A DNA stretch of 64,000 bases, taken from positions 372,001 to 436,000 of the forward strand of contig NZ_JARVWP010000001.1 of NCBI RefSeq assembly GCF_029846235.1, given 5' to 3'. The notes under the pieces are model-generated. The model saw nothing but the letters and a program-made list of their open reading frames with translations, did not search any database and was not told the origin of the DNA. Shown piece after piece: positions 45,438 through 54,820 of this stretch. Made by a program: the position numbers and the translations under genes. The DNA comes from Bradyrhizobium sp. CER78 (GTDB lineage: Bacteria > Pseudomonadota > Alphaproteobacteria > Rhizobiales > Xanthobacteraceae). Numbering within the stretch: position 1 is the first letter of the stretch; the number at the start of each line of letters is the position of its first letter.

Positions 45438-45869
45438 ATGACGACGATCGACGAAATCAGGGACAATTTTGCGCTGCTGGACGAGTGGGACGACCGTTAC
45501 CGCTACGTCATCGAGCTCGGCCGCACCCTCGAACCGTTGTCGGAGGCGGAGCACTCGGCCGAGAACAAGGTGCAGGGCTGCGTCAGCCAGGTCTGGCTGT
45601 CGAAGCGGGTCGAGCGCGATGCCAATGGCGAACCGCGCCTGATCTATATCGGCGACAGCGACGCCCACATCGTGCGCGGCCTGGTCGCGATCGTGCTGAC
45701 GCTGTTTTCCGGGCAGACGCCGAAGCATATCCTCGCCACCGACGCGCTGGCGCTGTTCGACGAATTCGGCTTCCGCGACCATCTGACGCCGCAGCGTTCC
45801 AACGGCCTGCGCTCGATGGTCGATCGCATCCGCAACGATGCGCGCGAGGCGCTGGCCTCCGCCGCGTAA
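45438..45869 (+). CDS. sufE: SufE-type sulfur acceptor for Fe-S cluster assembly
   Basis: 143 residues. SufE takes persulfide from the cysteine desulfurase SufS and passes it to SufB. The acceptor Cys is C48 in NKVQGCVSQVWL; further matches are GDSDAHIVRGLVAIVLTLFS and LTPQRSNGLRSMVDRI at the end. Full length for the family. It stands apart from other suf genes. Its stop is 4 bp from that of the convergent MucR gene. Confidence 0.95.
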   Translation: MTTIDEIRDNFALLDEWDDRYRYVIELGRTLEPLSEAEHSAENKVQGCVSQVWLSKRVERDANGEPRLIYIGDSDAHIVRGLVAIVLTLFSGQTPKHILATDALALFDEFGFRDHLTPQRSNGLRSMVDRIRNDAREALASAA

Positions 45870-45873
45870 GGTG

Positions 45874-46287
45874 CTATTTCCGCTTCCGCGCCTGCTGGCC
45901 GAGGCCCATCTTCTTGGCGAGCTGGGAGCGCGCCACTGCGTAGTTCGGCGCCACCATCGGATAGTCGGCCGGCAACCCCCATTTGTCGCGATACTGTTCC
46001 GGGGTCATGTTGTACTGGGTGCGCAGATGGCGCTTGAGCGACTTGAAGCGCTTGCCGTCCTCGAGACACACCAGATATTCCGGCGTGATCGACTTCTTCA
46101 TCGACACCGCAGGCTTGGCCGGCTCGCTCGGCGTGTCGCTGCGCCCGCTCGACACGCGCAGCAGTGCGGCATGGACCTGGCCGATCAGGTTCGGAATATC
46201 CGAGGCCGGCGTCGGATTGTTGCTGAGATAGGCCGAAACGATGTTAGCGGTCAGTTCGACCGGCGTTTTGCCTGACGTATCGGACAT
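45874..46287 (-). CDS. MucR/Ros-family transcriptional regulator with altered zinc ligands
   Basis: 137 residues. The C-terminal half has the Ros zinc-finger-like block EYLVCLEDGKRFKSLKRHLR followed by TQYNMTPEQYRDKWGLP. The usual CxxC..H...HH ligands read C74, D77, H87 and Q91/Y92, so the second Cys and the second His are replaced, as in some rhizobial MucR-like proteins that fold without zinc. The N-terminus is the oligomerising part (ELTANIVSAYLSNNPTPASD). MucR proteins control exopolysaccharide, motility and cell-cycle genes by binding AT-rich DNA, so the locus at 1-15 kb is a plausible target. Confidence 0.93.
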   Translation of the reverse strand: MSDTSGKTPVELTANIVSAYLSNNPTPASDIPNLIGQVHAALLRVSSGRSDTPSEPAKPAVSMKKSITPEYLVCLEDGKRFKSLKRHLRTQYNMTPEQYRDKWGLPADYPMVAPNYAVARSQLAKKMGLGQQARKRK

Positions 46288-46470
46288 GGCTCAACCTTCC
46301 CCGTGCTCTCGACGGCGCGGCGCCGCACGCCGTTCGGGCAGTATCCGCGCGCGACAATACATCAACAGAATCGCGCACTACTTCGCGAATATGAGCGGAT
46401 TACAGGAAATCTGACAAGAACTGCCGTGTTTTAGACTTCGCGCCAGCCGTTCGCAAGTATTGCCGTAGAT

Positions 46471-47355
46471 CTACGGCCTTTGCTCCAGATGCGAGCGGAG
46501 CTCGTCGATCGAGGCAAATCGCATCATGCCCTCGGGCATTTGCGCCTCGATCGATCCGTCCGAATAGAGCGAATAGGCCATGCCGTCGACGACGCCCGAT
46601 TTGAGCACGGTCACCGGGGGCTGCTCCTGGGGCGGCGGCGGATGGCCTGACGACGGCGACGCGGCCGCTGACTGCGCCTCGCCGAAGGTCGACGGCGCCC
46701 GTGGGCCACGCCGCGGGGCGACATCGACCGACCTCGGCCGATCGGCCTTCGGCCACGCATCGTCGAATGTTGCCGGCGCGGGGTCGGCCGCCGCGGCCGG
46801 GCCCGGACGCAGCTCCGGCGACAGCAGATCCGGCGTCAGCGGCTCGGCAGCCCGTGTCTCGGACCGCTCACGCTCCTTGCGCGAAGAGGAGAACAGCAGG
46901 TTGCGCCGCTTCGGCGGCGCGCTCCCATCCGCGGGCGCTGCACCCGGCGTGGGCGGCGGGGCCTCGGCGGACGCGCCGCGCGGGGCAAGTTCGTCGTGCC
47001 AGGGCGGCGGGCTTGCAGCCGCTGGCGCGGCCGGCGGGACCGGCGGGGGTGCAGCGACCTTCGGCTCACGCGGCGGCGGGAATACCGCATCGTCAGGGGC
47101 ATTGCGCGGGGAAGTTGCAGGCGGAACCTCCACCCTGGCGCCCGCGGCACCGGGCTCGAGCCGCGCGGCGATGATCTGGAGTTCCCCAACCACGGCGGCA
47201 AGCGCCAGCACGATCGCACCTGTGCACACGCCGGTCACGCCTGTCATGATCAAGGTGCCGCCGACGCTGAATTCCTTGTAGGGGATTCCCAAGCCGACCG
47301 CCGCCAAGCCCGCCACGACCAGGCCCGCGCCGACGACCAACAGACCAACCTTCAT
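46471..47355 (-). CDS. Membrane protein with long Pro/Ala-rich linker
   Basis: 294 residues from the ATG at 47355. Two membrane helices near the N-terminus (LLVVGAGLVVAGLAAVGLGI, then TLIMTGVTGVCTGAIVLALA), a Pro/Ala/Arg disordered stretch of about 160 residues and a short folded C-terminus (VVDGMAYSLYSDGSIEAQMP, then MMRFASIDELRSHLEQ). The C-terminal motif resembles short domains in other Bradyrhizobium envelope proteins. Function unknown. Confidence 0.7.
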   Translation of the reverse strand: MKVGLLVVGAGLVVAGLAAVGLGIPYKEFSVGGTLIMTGVTGVCTGAIVLALAAVVGELQIIAARLEPGAAGARVEVPPATSPRNAPDDAVFPPPREPKVAAPPPVPPAAPAAASPPPWHDELAPRGASAEAPPPTPGAAPADGSAPPKRRNLLFSSSRKERERSETRAAEPLTPDLLSPELRPGPAAAADPAPATFDDAWPKADRPRSVDVAPRRGPRAPSTFGEAQSAAASPSSGHPPPPQEQPPVTVLKSGVVDGMAYSLYSDGSIEAQMPEGMMRFASIDELRSHLEQRP

Positions 47356-47696
47356 CGAACTAACCCCCGGGAGACCCGACCAAAAATGGGTGTGGGCCAC
47401 CAACGCCACGATACCGTCATATTACCCACACCGCCAACCGCCAATTGTAGGCAGAGTTCCCTAAAATCCCGCTTAACCGCGCGGACGCGCGCGTCTTTCT
47501 CGCGGTCACACCAGACGGCGTCGGGCGCCTGCTCCCGTAGATTTACTGGCTACGAATTGCTGCCAATTTATTGCAACGCATCTGGGAAATTACGCCACAA
47601 TTACCAATTACTCGGAAACGGAACTGCGCTATGGATGCCGGGGAATGAGGCCCTAAAGCGCCAAACTGGGCCACAGGCACGCCGGTACCACTAGCT
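47356..47696. promoter_or_regulatory. AT-rich 341-bp divergent promoter region
   Basis: Non-coding gap between divergent genes, AT-rich around 47545-47615 (TTTATTGCAACGCATC, AATTACGCCACAATTACC, AATTACTCGG). The repeated AATTAC and TTGCAACG-like words would suit a MucR/Ros-type or H-NS-like regulator. No specific box is assigned. Confidence 0.35.
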
Positions 47697-49346
47697 ATGT
47701 CATCGATTACGACGTCTGCCATCGAGGCGCCTGCGCGGCGCTCCGTGGAGAAGACCTGCGACGATCTCGCATTCCTCGTCCTCGGCGTGGTCGCCGTGGT
47801 CGCCGGCCTCACTTTCCGCGATTACGGCCTCGGCTGGGACGATTACACCCACGCTGAATATGCCGACCTCCTGCTGCGCATGTACGGGTCCGGGTTCAAG
47901 GACACCGGCGCGCTGTCATTTGCCAACCTCTATATGTATGGCGGCGGCTTCGATATGGCTGCGGCCCTGCTGCACAAGGTCATTCCTCTCGAATTGTTCG
48001 AGACGCGCCGCCTGCTCGGCGCGATCGTCGGCGTCATCGGCCTCGCCGTAACCTGGCGGCTGGCGCGCCGCGTCGGCGGCCCGCTGGCGGGACTGGCGGC
48101 GCTGCTGCTGCTGGCGCTGTGCCCGACCTTCTACGGCCACATGTTCATGAACCCGAAGGATGCGCCGTTCGCCGTGGCGATGATCTTCCTGATCCTGGGT
48201 CTCGTCCGCCTGATCGAGGAATATCCGGCGCCCTCGCCGCGCACGATCCTGATCGTGGGCCTCGGGGCTGGCCTGTCGATCGGCTGCCGCGTCCTTGGCG
48301 GGCTCGCTCTGATCTACGCCGTGGTCGGCTTCATCCCGCTCTTTATCGAGGAATTCCGCAAGCAGGGCGCGCGCGAGGCGACCCACCGCTTTGCCCACGT
48401 CGTCTATGTGCTGCTGCCGGGGCTTGTTCTCGGCTATCTCGTGATGGGCCTGATCTGGCCGTGGTCGATCATGGAGCCCGGGCATCCGCTGGAAGCGGTG
48501 ACCTATTTCTCGCACTTCTTCGAGAAACCGTGGAAGGAGATGTTCGACGGCGCGCTGGTGTCGGTGCCGGACATGCCGTGGTCCTATCTGCCCACGCTGT
48601 TCGCGTTGCAGCTTCCCGAAGTGATGCTGGTGCTGCTGACCGCGGCGGTCATCACCACCTTCATGTCGCTGTCGCGCATCGATGTGACCGCGAAGCGCAA
48701 GTCGATCATGCTGATGCTGACGCTCGCGGCAACCTTGCCGCTGGTGATCGCAATGGTGAAGCGGCCGGCGCTCTACAACGGCATCCGCCACTTCATCTTC
48801 GTGATCCCGCCGATGGCGGTGCTCGCCGGCGTCGCGTTCGCCCGCGGCATGGACTGGCTCGGCGAAAACCGCCGCGCCTGGCAACCCGCGGCGCTCGCGG
48901 TGTTCGCGTTCGGCCTGCTGCTGCCGCTCAGCGAAATGATCCGCCTGCATCCGTACCAGTACACGCACTTCAACCACATCGCCGGCACGGTGCGGACCGC
49001 CGACAATTTCTTCATGCTGGACTATTGGGGCCTGGCGCTGAAGCAGGCCTCCGACGGGCTGCGCGAGCAGCTGGCGGAGCGGCAGGAAGTGCCGCCGCAG
49101 AACCGCAAGTGGAAGGTCGCCGTGTGCGGACCGCAGCGGCCCGCGCAGGTCGCGCTCGGGCCCGACTTCACGATCGGCTGGGACAGCAATGCCGCCGACT
49201 TCGCGATGACGCTCGGCGAATTCTACTGCAAGGGCCTGGCCGCGCCCGTGATGGTCGAGATCAAGCGCGACGACGTCGTGTTCGCCCGCGTCTACGACAT
49301 CCGCGGCCGCAGCATCTCGAGCCTGCTGGCGATCCCGGCGCCGTAG
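47697..49346 (+). CDS. GT39/ArnT-like polytopic glycosyltransferase
   Basis: 549 residues with about ten membrane segments. After the first helix, the acidic loop motif DYGLGWDDYTHAEYADLLLR has the Asp pair typical of GT-C enzymes that use polyprenyl-phosphate sugars. The conserved second motif is ALCPTFYGHMFMNPKDAPFA. The last 120 residues form a soluble periplasmic domain. Likely function: transfer of a sugar from a lipid carrier to a protein or lipid in the periplasm; acceptor unknown. Single gene. Confidence 0.8.
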   Translation: MSSITTSAIEAPARRSVEKTCDDLAFLVLGVVAVVAGLTFRDYGLGWDDYTHAEYADLLLRMYGSGFKDTGALSFANLYMYGGGFDMAAALLHKVIPLELFETRRLLGAIVGVIGLAVTWRLARRVGGPLAGLAALLLLALCPTFYGHMFMNPKDAPFAVAMIFLILGLVRLIEEYPAPSPRTILIVGLGAGLSIGCRVLGGLALIYAVVGFIPLFIEEFRKQGAREATHRFAHVVYVLLPGLVLGYLVMGLIWPWSIMEPGHPLEAVTYFSHFFEKPWKEMFDGALVSVPDMPWSYLPTLFALQLPEVMLVLLTAAVITTFMSLSRIDVTAKRKSIMLMLTLAATLPLVIAMVKRPALYNGIRHFIFVIPPMAVLAGVAFARGMDWLGENRRAWQPAALAVFAFGLLLPLSEMIRLHPYQYTHFNHIAGTVRTADNFFMLDYWGLALKQASDGLREQLAERQEVPPQNRKWKVAVCGPQRPAQVALGPDFTIGWDSNAADFAMTLGEFYCKGLAAPVMVEIKRDDVVFARVYDIRGRSISSLLAIPAP

Positions 49347-49515
49347 CGCGCAGCACGTCCGTTACGCTGCTGCCCACTTCCGGAGCATGATCTCCCTGAT
49401 CGTGGGCCAGCCGTCGCATGCTGACATGACTGTCACGCCGTTACGCTGCCTTGCCGCGATCCGGCGCCGACGCTAGGTTCGACGCAGGAAACAGCCATCA
49501 ACGGAGCAATCGGCC

Positions 49516-50295
49516 ATGTCGCCAGCGGAAGCACGCCTGAAGGAAGTGCCGTCGAACATGAGTGCGGCGGAATGGGAGCAGCGGATCAATCTTGCCGCCT
49601 GCTACCGCCTGGTCGCGCTCTATGGTTGGGACGATCTGGTCGATACCCACATCTCGGCCCGCGTGCCCGGCCCCGAGCATCACTTCCTGATCAACCCCTA
49701 CGGGCTGATGTTCGACGAGATCACCGCGTCGAGCCTGGTCAAGGTCGACCTCGACGGCAACCAGCTCTCGGAGAGCCAGTACAGCATCAACCCGGCCGGC
49801 TTCACCATTCATTCGGCGATCCACGAAGTGCGCGAGGACGCCGGCTGCGTGCTCCACCTGCACACGATCGACGGCACCGCGGTGTCGAGCGGCCCCGACG
49901 GGCTGCTGCCGCTGAACCAGACCGCGCAGCTCGTCACCCACGATCTCGCCTATCACGACTATGAAGGCATCGCGCTCGATCATGACGAGCGCCCGCGCCT
50001 GCAGCGCGATCTCGGCACCAAGAACCACATGCTGCTACGCAATCACGGCACGCTGACGGTCGGCCGCTCGGTCGCCTCCGCGTTCGAGCGGATGTACCAT
50101 CTGGAGCGCGCCTGCTCGATGCAGGTGGCGACCCGCGCGCTCGGACCGATCGCCTATCCGGTCGACCAGCTCGCGATCGACAAGAACACCGAGCTGCTGT
50201 CCAACCCCGACCGCGCCGAGCTGCGCTCGACCCAGCTGGTCTGGCCGCCGCTGCTGCGCAAGCTCGACCGGGTCAATCCCGGCTACCGTGATTGA
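49516..50295 (+). CDS. Class II aldolase/adducin-family protein
   Basis: 259 residues. The zinc site is visible: VLHLHTIDGTAVS (two His) and MLLRNHGTLTVGRSVASAF (third His), with the HISARVPGPEHHFLINPYGL substrate-phosphate region. Members are fuculose/rhamnulose phosphate aldolases, but many 250-residue proteins of this subgroup in Bradyrhizobium act on unknown substrates. No kinase or isomerase is adjacent. A strong terminator follows. Confidence 0.88.
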   Translation: MSPAEARLKEVPSNMSAAEWEQRINLAACYRLVALYGWDDLVDTHISARVPGPEHHFLINPYGLMFDEITASSLVKVDLDGNQLSESQYSINPAGFTIHSAIHEVREDAGCVLHLHTIDGTAVSSGPDGLLPLNQTAQLVTHDLAYHDYEGIALDHDERPRLQRDLGTKNHMLLRNHGTLTVGRSVASAFERMYHLERACSMQVATRALGPIAYPVDQLAIDKNTELLSNPDRAELRSTQLVWPPLLRKLDRVNPGYRD

Positions 50296-50350
50296 AATTT
50301 CACAATCTTCGGGTAGGCTAACCGCCAACACCCTCTGCACTACCTGAATC

Positions 50351-50381
50351 AAAACGCCGCCCAATTCCGGGCGGCGTTTTT
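50351..50381. terminator. Rho-independent bidirectional terminator
   Basis: The 12-bp perfect stem AAAACGCCGCCC/GGGCGGCGTTTT with a 6-base loop is followed by T. It lies between the convergent aldolase-like (ends 50295) and M20 peptidase (ends 50399) genes. A and T runs on both sides let it work in both directions. Confidence 0.92.
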
Positions 50382-50398
50382 ACGTTCGGTGCCTCGCT

Positions 50399-51799
50399 TT
50401 ACTTGGTGTCGGCGAAGGCCGCCAAAATCCGCGCCCAGGAGCGGATGCCCTTGTGGTAGCTCTTGAGGTCGTACTTCTCGTTCGGCGAATGGATATTGTC
50501 GTCGTCGAGCCCGAAGCCGACCAGCACACTGTCGAGGCCGAGCGTGCGCTTGAAGTCGGCGACGATCGGGATCGAGGCGCCGGAGCCGATCAAGAGCGCC
50601 TCCTTGCCCCATTCGTCGGTCAGCGCGCGGCGGGCGGCGGCCAGTGGCTTCATGTTCCAGTCGAGCGCGATCGCCGGCGCTGAGGAATGATCGGTGAACT
50701 CGGCCTTGCAGTCCGCAGGCACGCGCGCCTTCACATAATCGCGGAATGCGTTTCGGATCTTCTCCGGATCCTGTCCCTCGACCAGGCGGAACGAGACCTT
50801 CGCCGACGCCTCGGCCGCGATCACCGTCTTCGAGCCCTCGCCAGTGTAGCCGCCGATGATGCCGTTGATGTCGCAGGTCGGCCGCGAGGAGACCTGCTCG
50901 ATCAGCAGACGATCCTTCTCGCCGGCGGGCACCGAGAGGCCGATCGGCTTGAGGAAGCTTTCCGGCGTCAGATTGAGCTGCTTCCACTGCGCCAGGATGT
51001 CCGGCGGCAGATCCTTCACGCCATCATAGAAACCGGGGATGGTGATGTGGCCGTTGTCGTCATGCAGGCCGCCGAGAATTCGCGTCAACACGCGGATCGG
51101 GTTCTGCGCGCCGCCGCCGAACACACCCGAATGCAGGTCGCGATTGGCAGCCTTGATCTTGACCTCGTCATAGACCAGGCCGCGCAGCGAGGTCGTGATC
51201 GCCGGCGTGTTGGGGTCCCACATGCCGGTGTCGCAGACCAGCGCGAAGTCGGCCTTGAGCTCGGCCTTGTTGGCCTCGAGGAACGGCACGAAGTTCTTCG
51301 AGCCGATCTCCTCCTCGCCCTCGATGATGATGGTGATGTCGACCGGCAGCGATCCCGTCACGTTCTTCCAGGCGCGGCAGGCCTCGATGAAGGTCATCAA
51401 CTGTCCCTTGTCGTCTTCGGCCCCGCGCGCGACGATGATCTTGCGCCCGTCGGCATGATCGGTCACCACGGGCTCGAACGGCGGACGATGCCAGAGATTC
51501 AAGGGATCGACCGGCTGCACATCATAGTGCCCGTAGAACAGCACGTGCGGGCGTCCGTCAGTCGAATCGTTCAGCTTGCCGACCACGGCCGGATGGCCGG
51601 CGGTCGGACGCACCTCGGTCTTGAAACCGAGGGTTGCGATATCCTTGGCGAGATGATCGGCAGCCGCCTTGCAGTCATTAGCGAAGGCCGGATCGGCCGA
51701 GATCGATTTGATCTGCAGCAGCGTGAACAGCCGCTCGAGACTGTTGTCGAAATCGGCATCGATGCGATCGAGGACGGGCTGCAGCTTGGCGTTGGACAT
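50399..51799 (-). CDS. M20-family metallopeptidase (dipeptidase-like)
   Basis: 466 residues, two-zinc exopeptidase. Metal and catalytic motifs: FYGHYDVQPV (His, catalytic Asp), GAEDDKGQLMTFIEA (bridging Asp), IIEGEEEIGS (general base Glu), VCDTGMW (Asp), and a distal His in DDNIHSPNEKY. A lid/dimerisation domain fills the middle (RDLHSGVFGGGAQNPIRVLT). The large lid and size match the CNDP/DapE-type dipeptidases of M20. Cytosolic. Not co-transcribed with a transporter here. Confidence 0.9.
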   Translation of the reverse strand: MSNAKLQPVLDRIDADFDNSLERLFTLLQIKSISADPAFANDCKAAADHLAKDIATLGFKTEVRPTAGHPAVVGKLNDSTDGRPHVLFYGHYDVQPVDPLNLWHRPPFEPVVTDHADGRKIIVARGAEDDKGQLMTFIEACRAWKNVTGSLPVDITIIIEGEEEIGSKNFVPFLEANKAELKADFALVCDTGMWDPNTPAITTSLRGLVYDEVKIKAANRDLHSGVFGGGAQNPIRVLTRILGGLHDDNGHITIPGFYDGVKDLPPDILAQWKQLNLTPESFLKPIGLSVPAGEKDRLLIEQVSSRPTCDINGIIGGYTGEGSKTVIAAEASAKVSFRLVEGQDPEKIRNAFRDYVKARVPADCKAEFTDHSSAPAIALDWNMKPLAAARRALTDEWGKEALLIGSGASIPIVADFKRTLGLDSVLVGFGLDDDNIHSPNEKYDLKSYHKGIRSWARILAAFADTK

Positions 51800-51894
51800 C
51801 GCGGATATCCTTTTTGTTTGGACATTGCCGACGTTGTAGCGCGCCGGCCGCCGGAGGCAAAGCCGGTTACCCGTCCAGCCGGATCGTCGCGATG

Positions 51895-53517
51895 CTACCT
51901 GCGCAGGATTCCGCCGAGCGCGCCGCGCACCAATGCGCGGCCGATCGAGCCGCCAACCGAACCGCCGACCGACTTGCCGAGATCTGCGACCACGCCGCCG
52001 ACCACCTTGTCGGTCACCGAGCGCGTGACGTTGCGCGCGATCACCTGCCCGGTCGAGAGCCGGCCGCGTTTGACGTTGGTGCCGAAGATCGTGGCGGCGA
52101 TCGCGCCGATCTGGCCGAGGATGCCGCCCCCCCCACCACCAGCGCCGCCATCGGCCTGCGCCGCCGCGCCCGACAGGCGCTTCTGGATGATCTCGTAGGC
52201 GGATTCGGCGTCGATCGCGGTATCGTATTTGCCCTTCACCGGGCTCGCATCCATGATCGCCTTGCGTTCTTCCGGTGTGATCGGCCCGATCCGCGCTGAC
52301 GGCGGCCGCACCATGACGCGCTCGACCATCGACGGTGTGCCAGCCCCCTCGAGGAACGAGACCAGCGCCTCGCCCTTGCCGAGCTCCATGATCACCCGTG
52401 CGGTATCGAGCTTCGGATTAGGCCGGAAGGTCTGTGCGGCCGCGGCAACCGCCTTCTGGTCGCGCGGCGTGAAGGCGCGCAGCGCGTGCTGCACGCGGTT
52501 GCCGAGCTGCGCCAGCACCTTGTCCGGCACGTCGATGGGATTCTGCGTGACGAAATAGACGCCGACGCCCTTGGAGCGGATCAGCCGCACCACCTGCTCG
52601 ATCTTGTCCATCAGCGCCTTCGGCGCATCGGTGAACAACAGATGCGCCTCGTCAAAGAAGAACACCAGCTTCGGCTTCGGCAGGTCGCCGGCCTCCGGCA
52701 ATTCCTCGAACAGTTCCGACAGCATCCAGAGCAGGAACGTGGCGTAAAGCCGCGGGCTCTGCATCAGCTTGTCGGCGACGAGAATATTAACCATGCCGCG
52801 ACCGTCACGGTCGGTCCGCATGAAATCCTTCAGCGTCAGCGCCGGCTCGCCGAAAAACTTTGCGCCGCCCTGGTTCTCGAGCACCAGCAGCTGGCGCTGG
52901 ATCGTTCCGACCGTCGCCTTGGACACGTTGCCATAGCTCTGCGCGGCCTTGCGGATCGACGCCAGCGGATCTTCCCTGTCGTCAGCCCCTTTCTTGCTGC
53001 CGTCGGGCGCGATCGCATCAAGCAGGGCACGCAGATCCTTCATGTCGATCAGCGCGAGTCCATTCTCGTCGGCGACACGGAAGGCGACGTTGAGCACGCC
53101 CTCCTGCACGTCGTTCAGATCGAGCATCCGCGACAGCAGCAGCGGCCCCATCTCGGTGACGGTGGCGCGCACCGGATGGCCCTGCTCGCCGAACACGTCC
53201 CAGAACACGGTCGAGAATTGATCGGGCTGGAAGGTCAAGCCCATTTCCTGGGCGCGCTTCACAATAAAGTCCTTGGCCTCGCCGACTTCGGAGATACCAG
53301 AGAGATCGCCCTTGATGTCGGCTGCGAAAACCGGAACGCCGGCGCGCGCAAATCCCTCGGCCATCACCTGAAGCGAGACAGTCTTGCCGGTTCCGGTCGC
53401 GCCGGTAACAAGGCCATGCCGGTTGGCCAGCGCCAGCGTCAGCCAGGCAGTCTCTTCACCCTTGCCGATAAAAATCTTCTGGTCCGTATCGGCCAGCTTG
53501 TTGTCGGGGGTCGCCAT
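51895..53517 (-). CDS. HerA-like/DUF853 ATPase
   Basis: 540 residues, hexameric-type P-loop ATPase. N-terminal block HGLVTGATGTGKTVSLQVMA is Walker A; Walker B is LVFFFDEAHLLF; a sensor motif follows at VYFVTQNPIDVPDKVLAQLG. The C-terminus contains a Gly-rich run (GGAGGGGGGILGQIG) that is encoded in part by an 8-base mononucleotide tract, and a Ser/Gly/Arg end. DUF853 proteins are widespread, of unknown role; no nuclease of the NurA kind is adjacent, so a DNA-end-processing role is not supported here. Confidence 0.9.
   Translation of the reverse strand: MATPDNKLADTDQKIFIGKGEETAWLTLALANRHGLVTGATGTGKTVSLQVMAEGFARAGVPVFAADIKGDLSGISEVGEAKDFIVKRAQEMGLTFQPDQFSTVFWDVFGEQGHPVRATVTEMGPLLLSRMLDLNDVQEGVLNVAFRVADENGLALIDMKDLRALLDAIAPDGSKKGADDREDPLASIRKAAQSYGNVSKATVGTIQRQLLVLENQGGAKFFGEPALTLKDFMRTDRDGRGMVNILVADKLMQSPRLYATFLLWMLSELFEELPEAGDLPKPKLVFFFDEAHLLFTDAPKALMDKIEQVVRLIRSKGVGVYFVTQNPIDVPDKVLAQLGNRVQHALRAFTPRDQKAVAAAAQTFRPNPKLDTARVIMELGKGEALVSFLEGAGTPSMVERVMVRPPSARIGPITPEERKAIMDASPVKGKYDTAIDAESAYEIIQKRLSGAAAQADGGAGGGGGGILGQIGAIAATIFGTNVKRGRLSTGQVIARNVTRSVTDKVVGGVVADLGKSVGGSVGGSIGRALVRGALGGILRR
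52127..52134. repeat. C8 mononucleotide tract inside the HerA-like gene
   Basis: Eight consecutive C (G8 on the coding strand) encode part of the glycine run. Slippage here would truncate the last 80 residues only. Confidence 0.9.
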
Positions 53518-53892
53518 CGCATCGCCTCTTCGCGCAGATTTAGATCGTTTCGATCATCGCACCCGGTTCGATGTCGCGCCCGGTCGGTACCGAACTGCTG
53601 CCATCCATCATATTGCATCTTGCGGGGCGATTGAAAACCGTCAGCCGATGCCGACGTCAATTGTCGCTGCACTAGTTCCTCATACTTTATTCCCGGCAAA
53701 GTGACGAAAGGCATTGCGCATTGCGACAAGATGGTGTGAATCCGCCGCTCACTCTTGCAGCGAGGCAACAGTCACAACGCGATCGAAAAAGAAAACGAAC
53801 TGAAATGCGCGGATCGCTTGAATTTCGTGACACAGGCGCTCAAGATAAATCATCAAGAACGATCCGGTAAAGTCCGGTTGAGGCGGGGCAAG
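53518..53892. other. 375-bp gap without a gene
   Basis: Divergent promoters for the ATPase gene and the gene at 53893. The frame of the latter is open upstream from about 53755 but that part (ENELKCADRLNF) has no ribosome site and no family look. Somewhat AT-richer than the flanks. Nothing else seen. Confidence 0.45.
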
Positions 53893-54258
53893 ATGGACGA
53901 ACTGGTTGGACAGCTGGCCGCGAAGGCCGGCATCGATAGCGCTGTCGCTGAGAAAACCATCGGCATCGTTCTGGGTTTCCTCCGTAACGAGGGACCTTCC
54001 GACAAAGTCCAGGCTCTGATCGACCAAATCCCCGGCGCCGAAGCGGCTATTGCCGCCTCCAACAACAGCGGCGGTCTGTCGCGGTTGATGGGTGGCGGGC
54101 TGATGGCTGTCGGCACCCGTCTCATGTCGCTTGGCTTGAGCATGGGTGAAATTCAGAACGTCGCACGTGAACTTTTCAAGTTCGGCCGCGACAAAATCGG
54201 AGCGGATCAAATGGGCGAGATCATCTCGGGGACGCCGGGCCTCAGCCAGTTTGCCTGA
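53893..54258 (+). CDS. DUF2267/DUF2780-like small helical protein
   Basis: 121 residues from the ATG at 53893 (MDELVGQLAAKAGIDSAVAE). The start AAKAGIDSAVAEKTIGIVLG followed by FLRNEGPSDKVQALIDQIPG fits the helical repeat of DUF2267/DUF2780-type proteins. It continues with a Gly-rich middle and a second helical half (LMSLGLSMGEIQNVARELFK). Cytosolic, function unknown. Likely co-transcribed with the next gene, 55 bp away. Confidence 0.72.
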   Translation: MDELVGQLAAKAGIDSAVAEKTIGIVLGFLRNEGPSDKVQALIDQIPGAEAAIAASNNSGGLSRLMGGGLMAVGTRLMSLGLSMGEIQNVARELFKFGRDKIGADQMGEIISGTPGLSQFA

Positions 54259-54313
54259 AGCACCTCCCCACGCCCTTTGCACGTGCGCTCCCTTCTACCT
54301 GCATACGAGTATC

Positions 54314-54721
54314 ATGACATACCCCCTCTCCGAGATCGAAGGCCTGTCCGCCTATTGCGCCACCAAACTGAAATCACAGGGTATCCGCACGACCGACGCG
54401 CTGCTTGAAGCCGCCCGCACCGTCAAGGGACGCAAGGCGCTCGCCGCCAAGACCGGAATCAGCGAACAGCAATTGCTCGAATGGGCCAACATCTCCGACT
54501 ACATGCGGATTCCCGGGATGGGCAAGGCGAAGGTCGGCCTGGTCCGCGCCGCCGGCGTCACCACGGTGCGCGAGCTCGCCCACCGCAACCCGTCGCGACT
54601 GGCGCAGAGCATGAAGGACGCCAACGTGCGGCGTAAGCTGGTCCGCGTGATGCCTTCCGAGAAGTCAGTCGAGCTGCTGATTGAAGAGGCACGCAAGCTG
54701 CCACCCAAAATCACCTATTAG
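54314..54721 (+). CDS. DUF4332 protein with helix-hairpin-helix-like repeats
   Basis: 135 residues from the ATG at 54314 (MTYPLSEIEGLSAYCATKLK). Repeated short helix pairs: IEGLSAYCATKLKSQGIRTT, EWANISDYMRIPGMGKAKVG and AAGVTTVRELAHRNPSRLAQ, the HhH-type pattern of DUF4332. Such domains may bind nucleic acid or act in protein contacts. The family member is full length. Function unknown. Confidence 0.85.
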   Translation: MTYPLSEIEGLSAYCATKLKSQGIRTTDALLEAARTVKGRKALAAKTGISEQQLLEWANISDYMRIPGMGKAKVGLVRAAGVTTVRELAHRNPSRLAQSMKDANVRRKLVRVMPSEKSVELLIEEARKLPPKITY

Positions 54722-54820
54722 CATCACCTATTAGCCTGTCTTGACGGCATTCGGCGCCGCCGGCGCCACGCGCGTCCGCGACACCTTGACTTGCCGCGGC
54801 GGTCAGCGCAAAGCCTGCGC

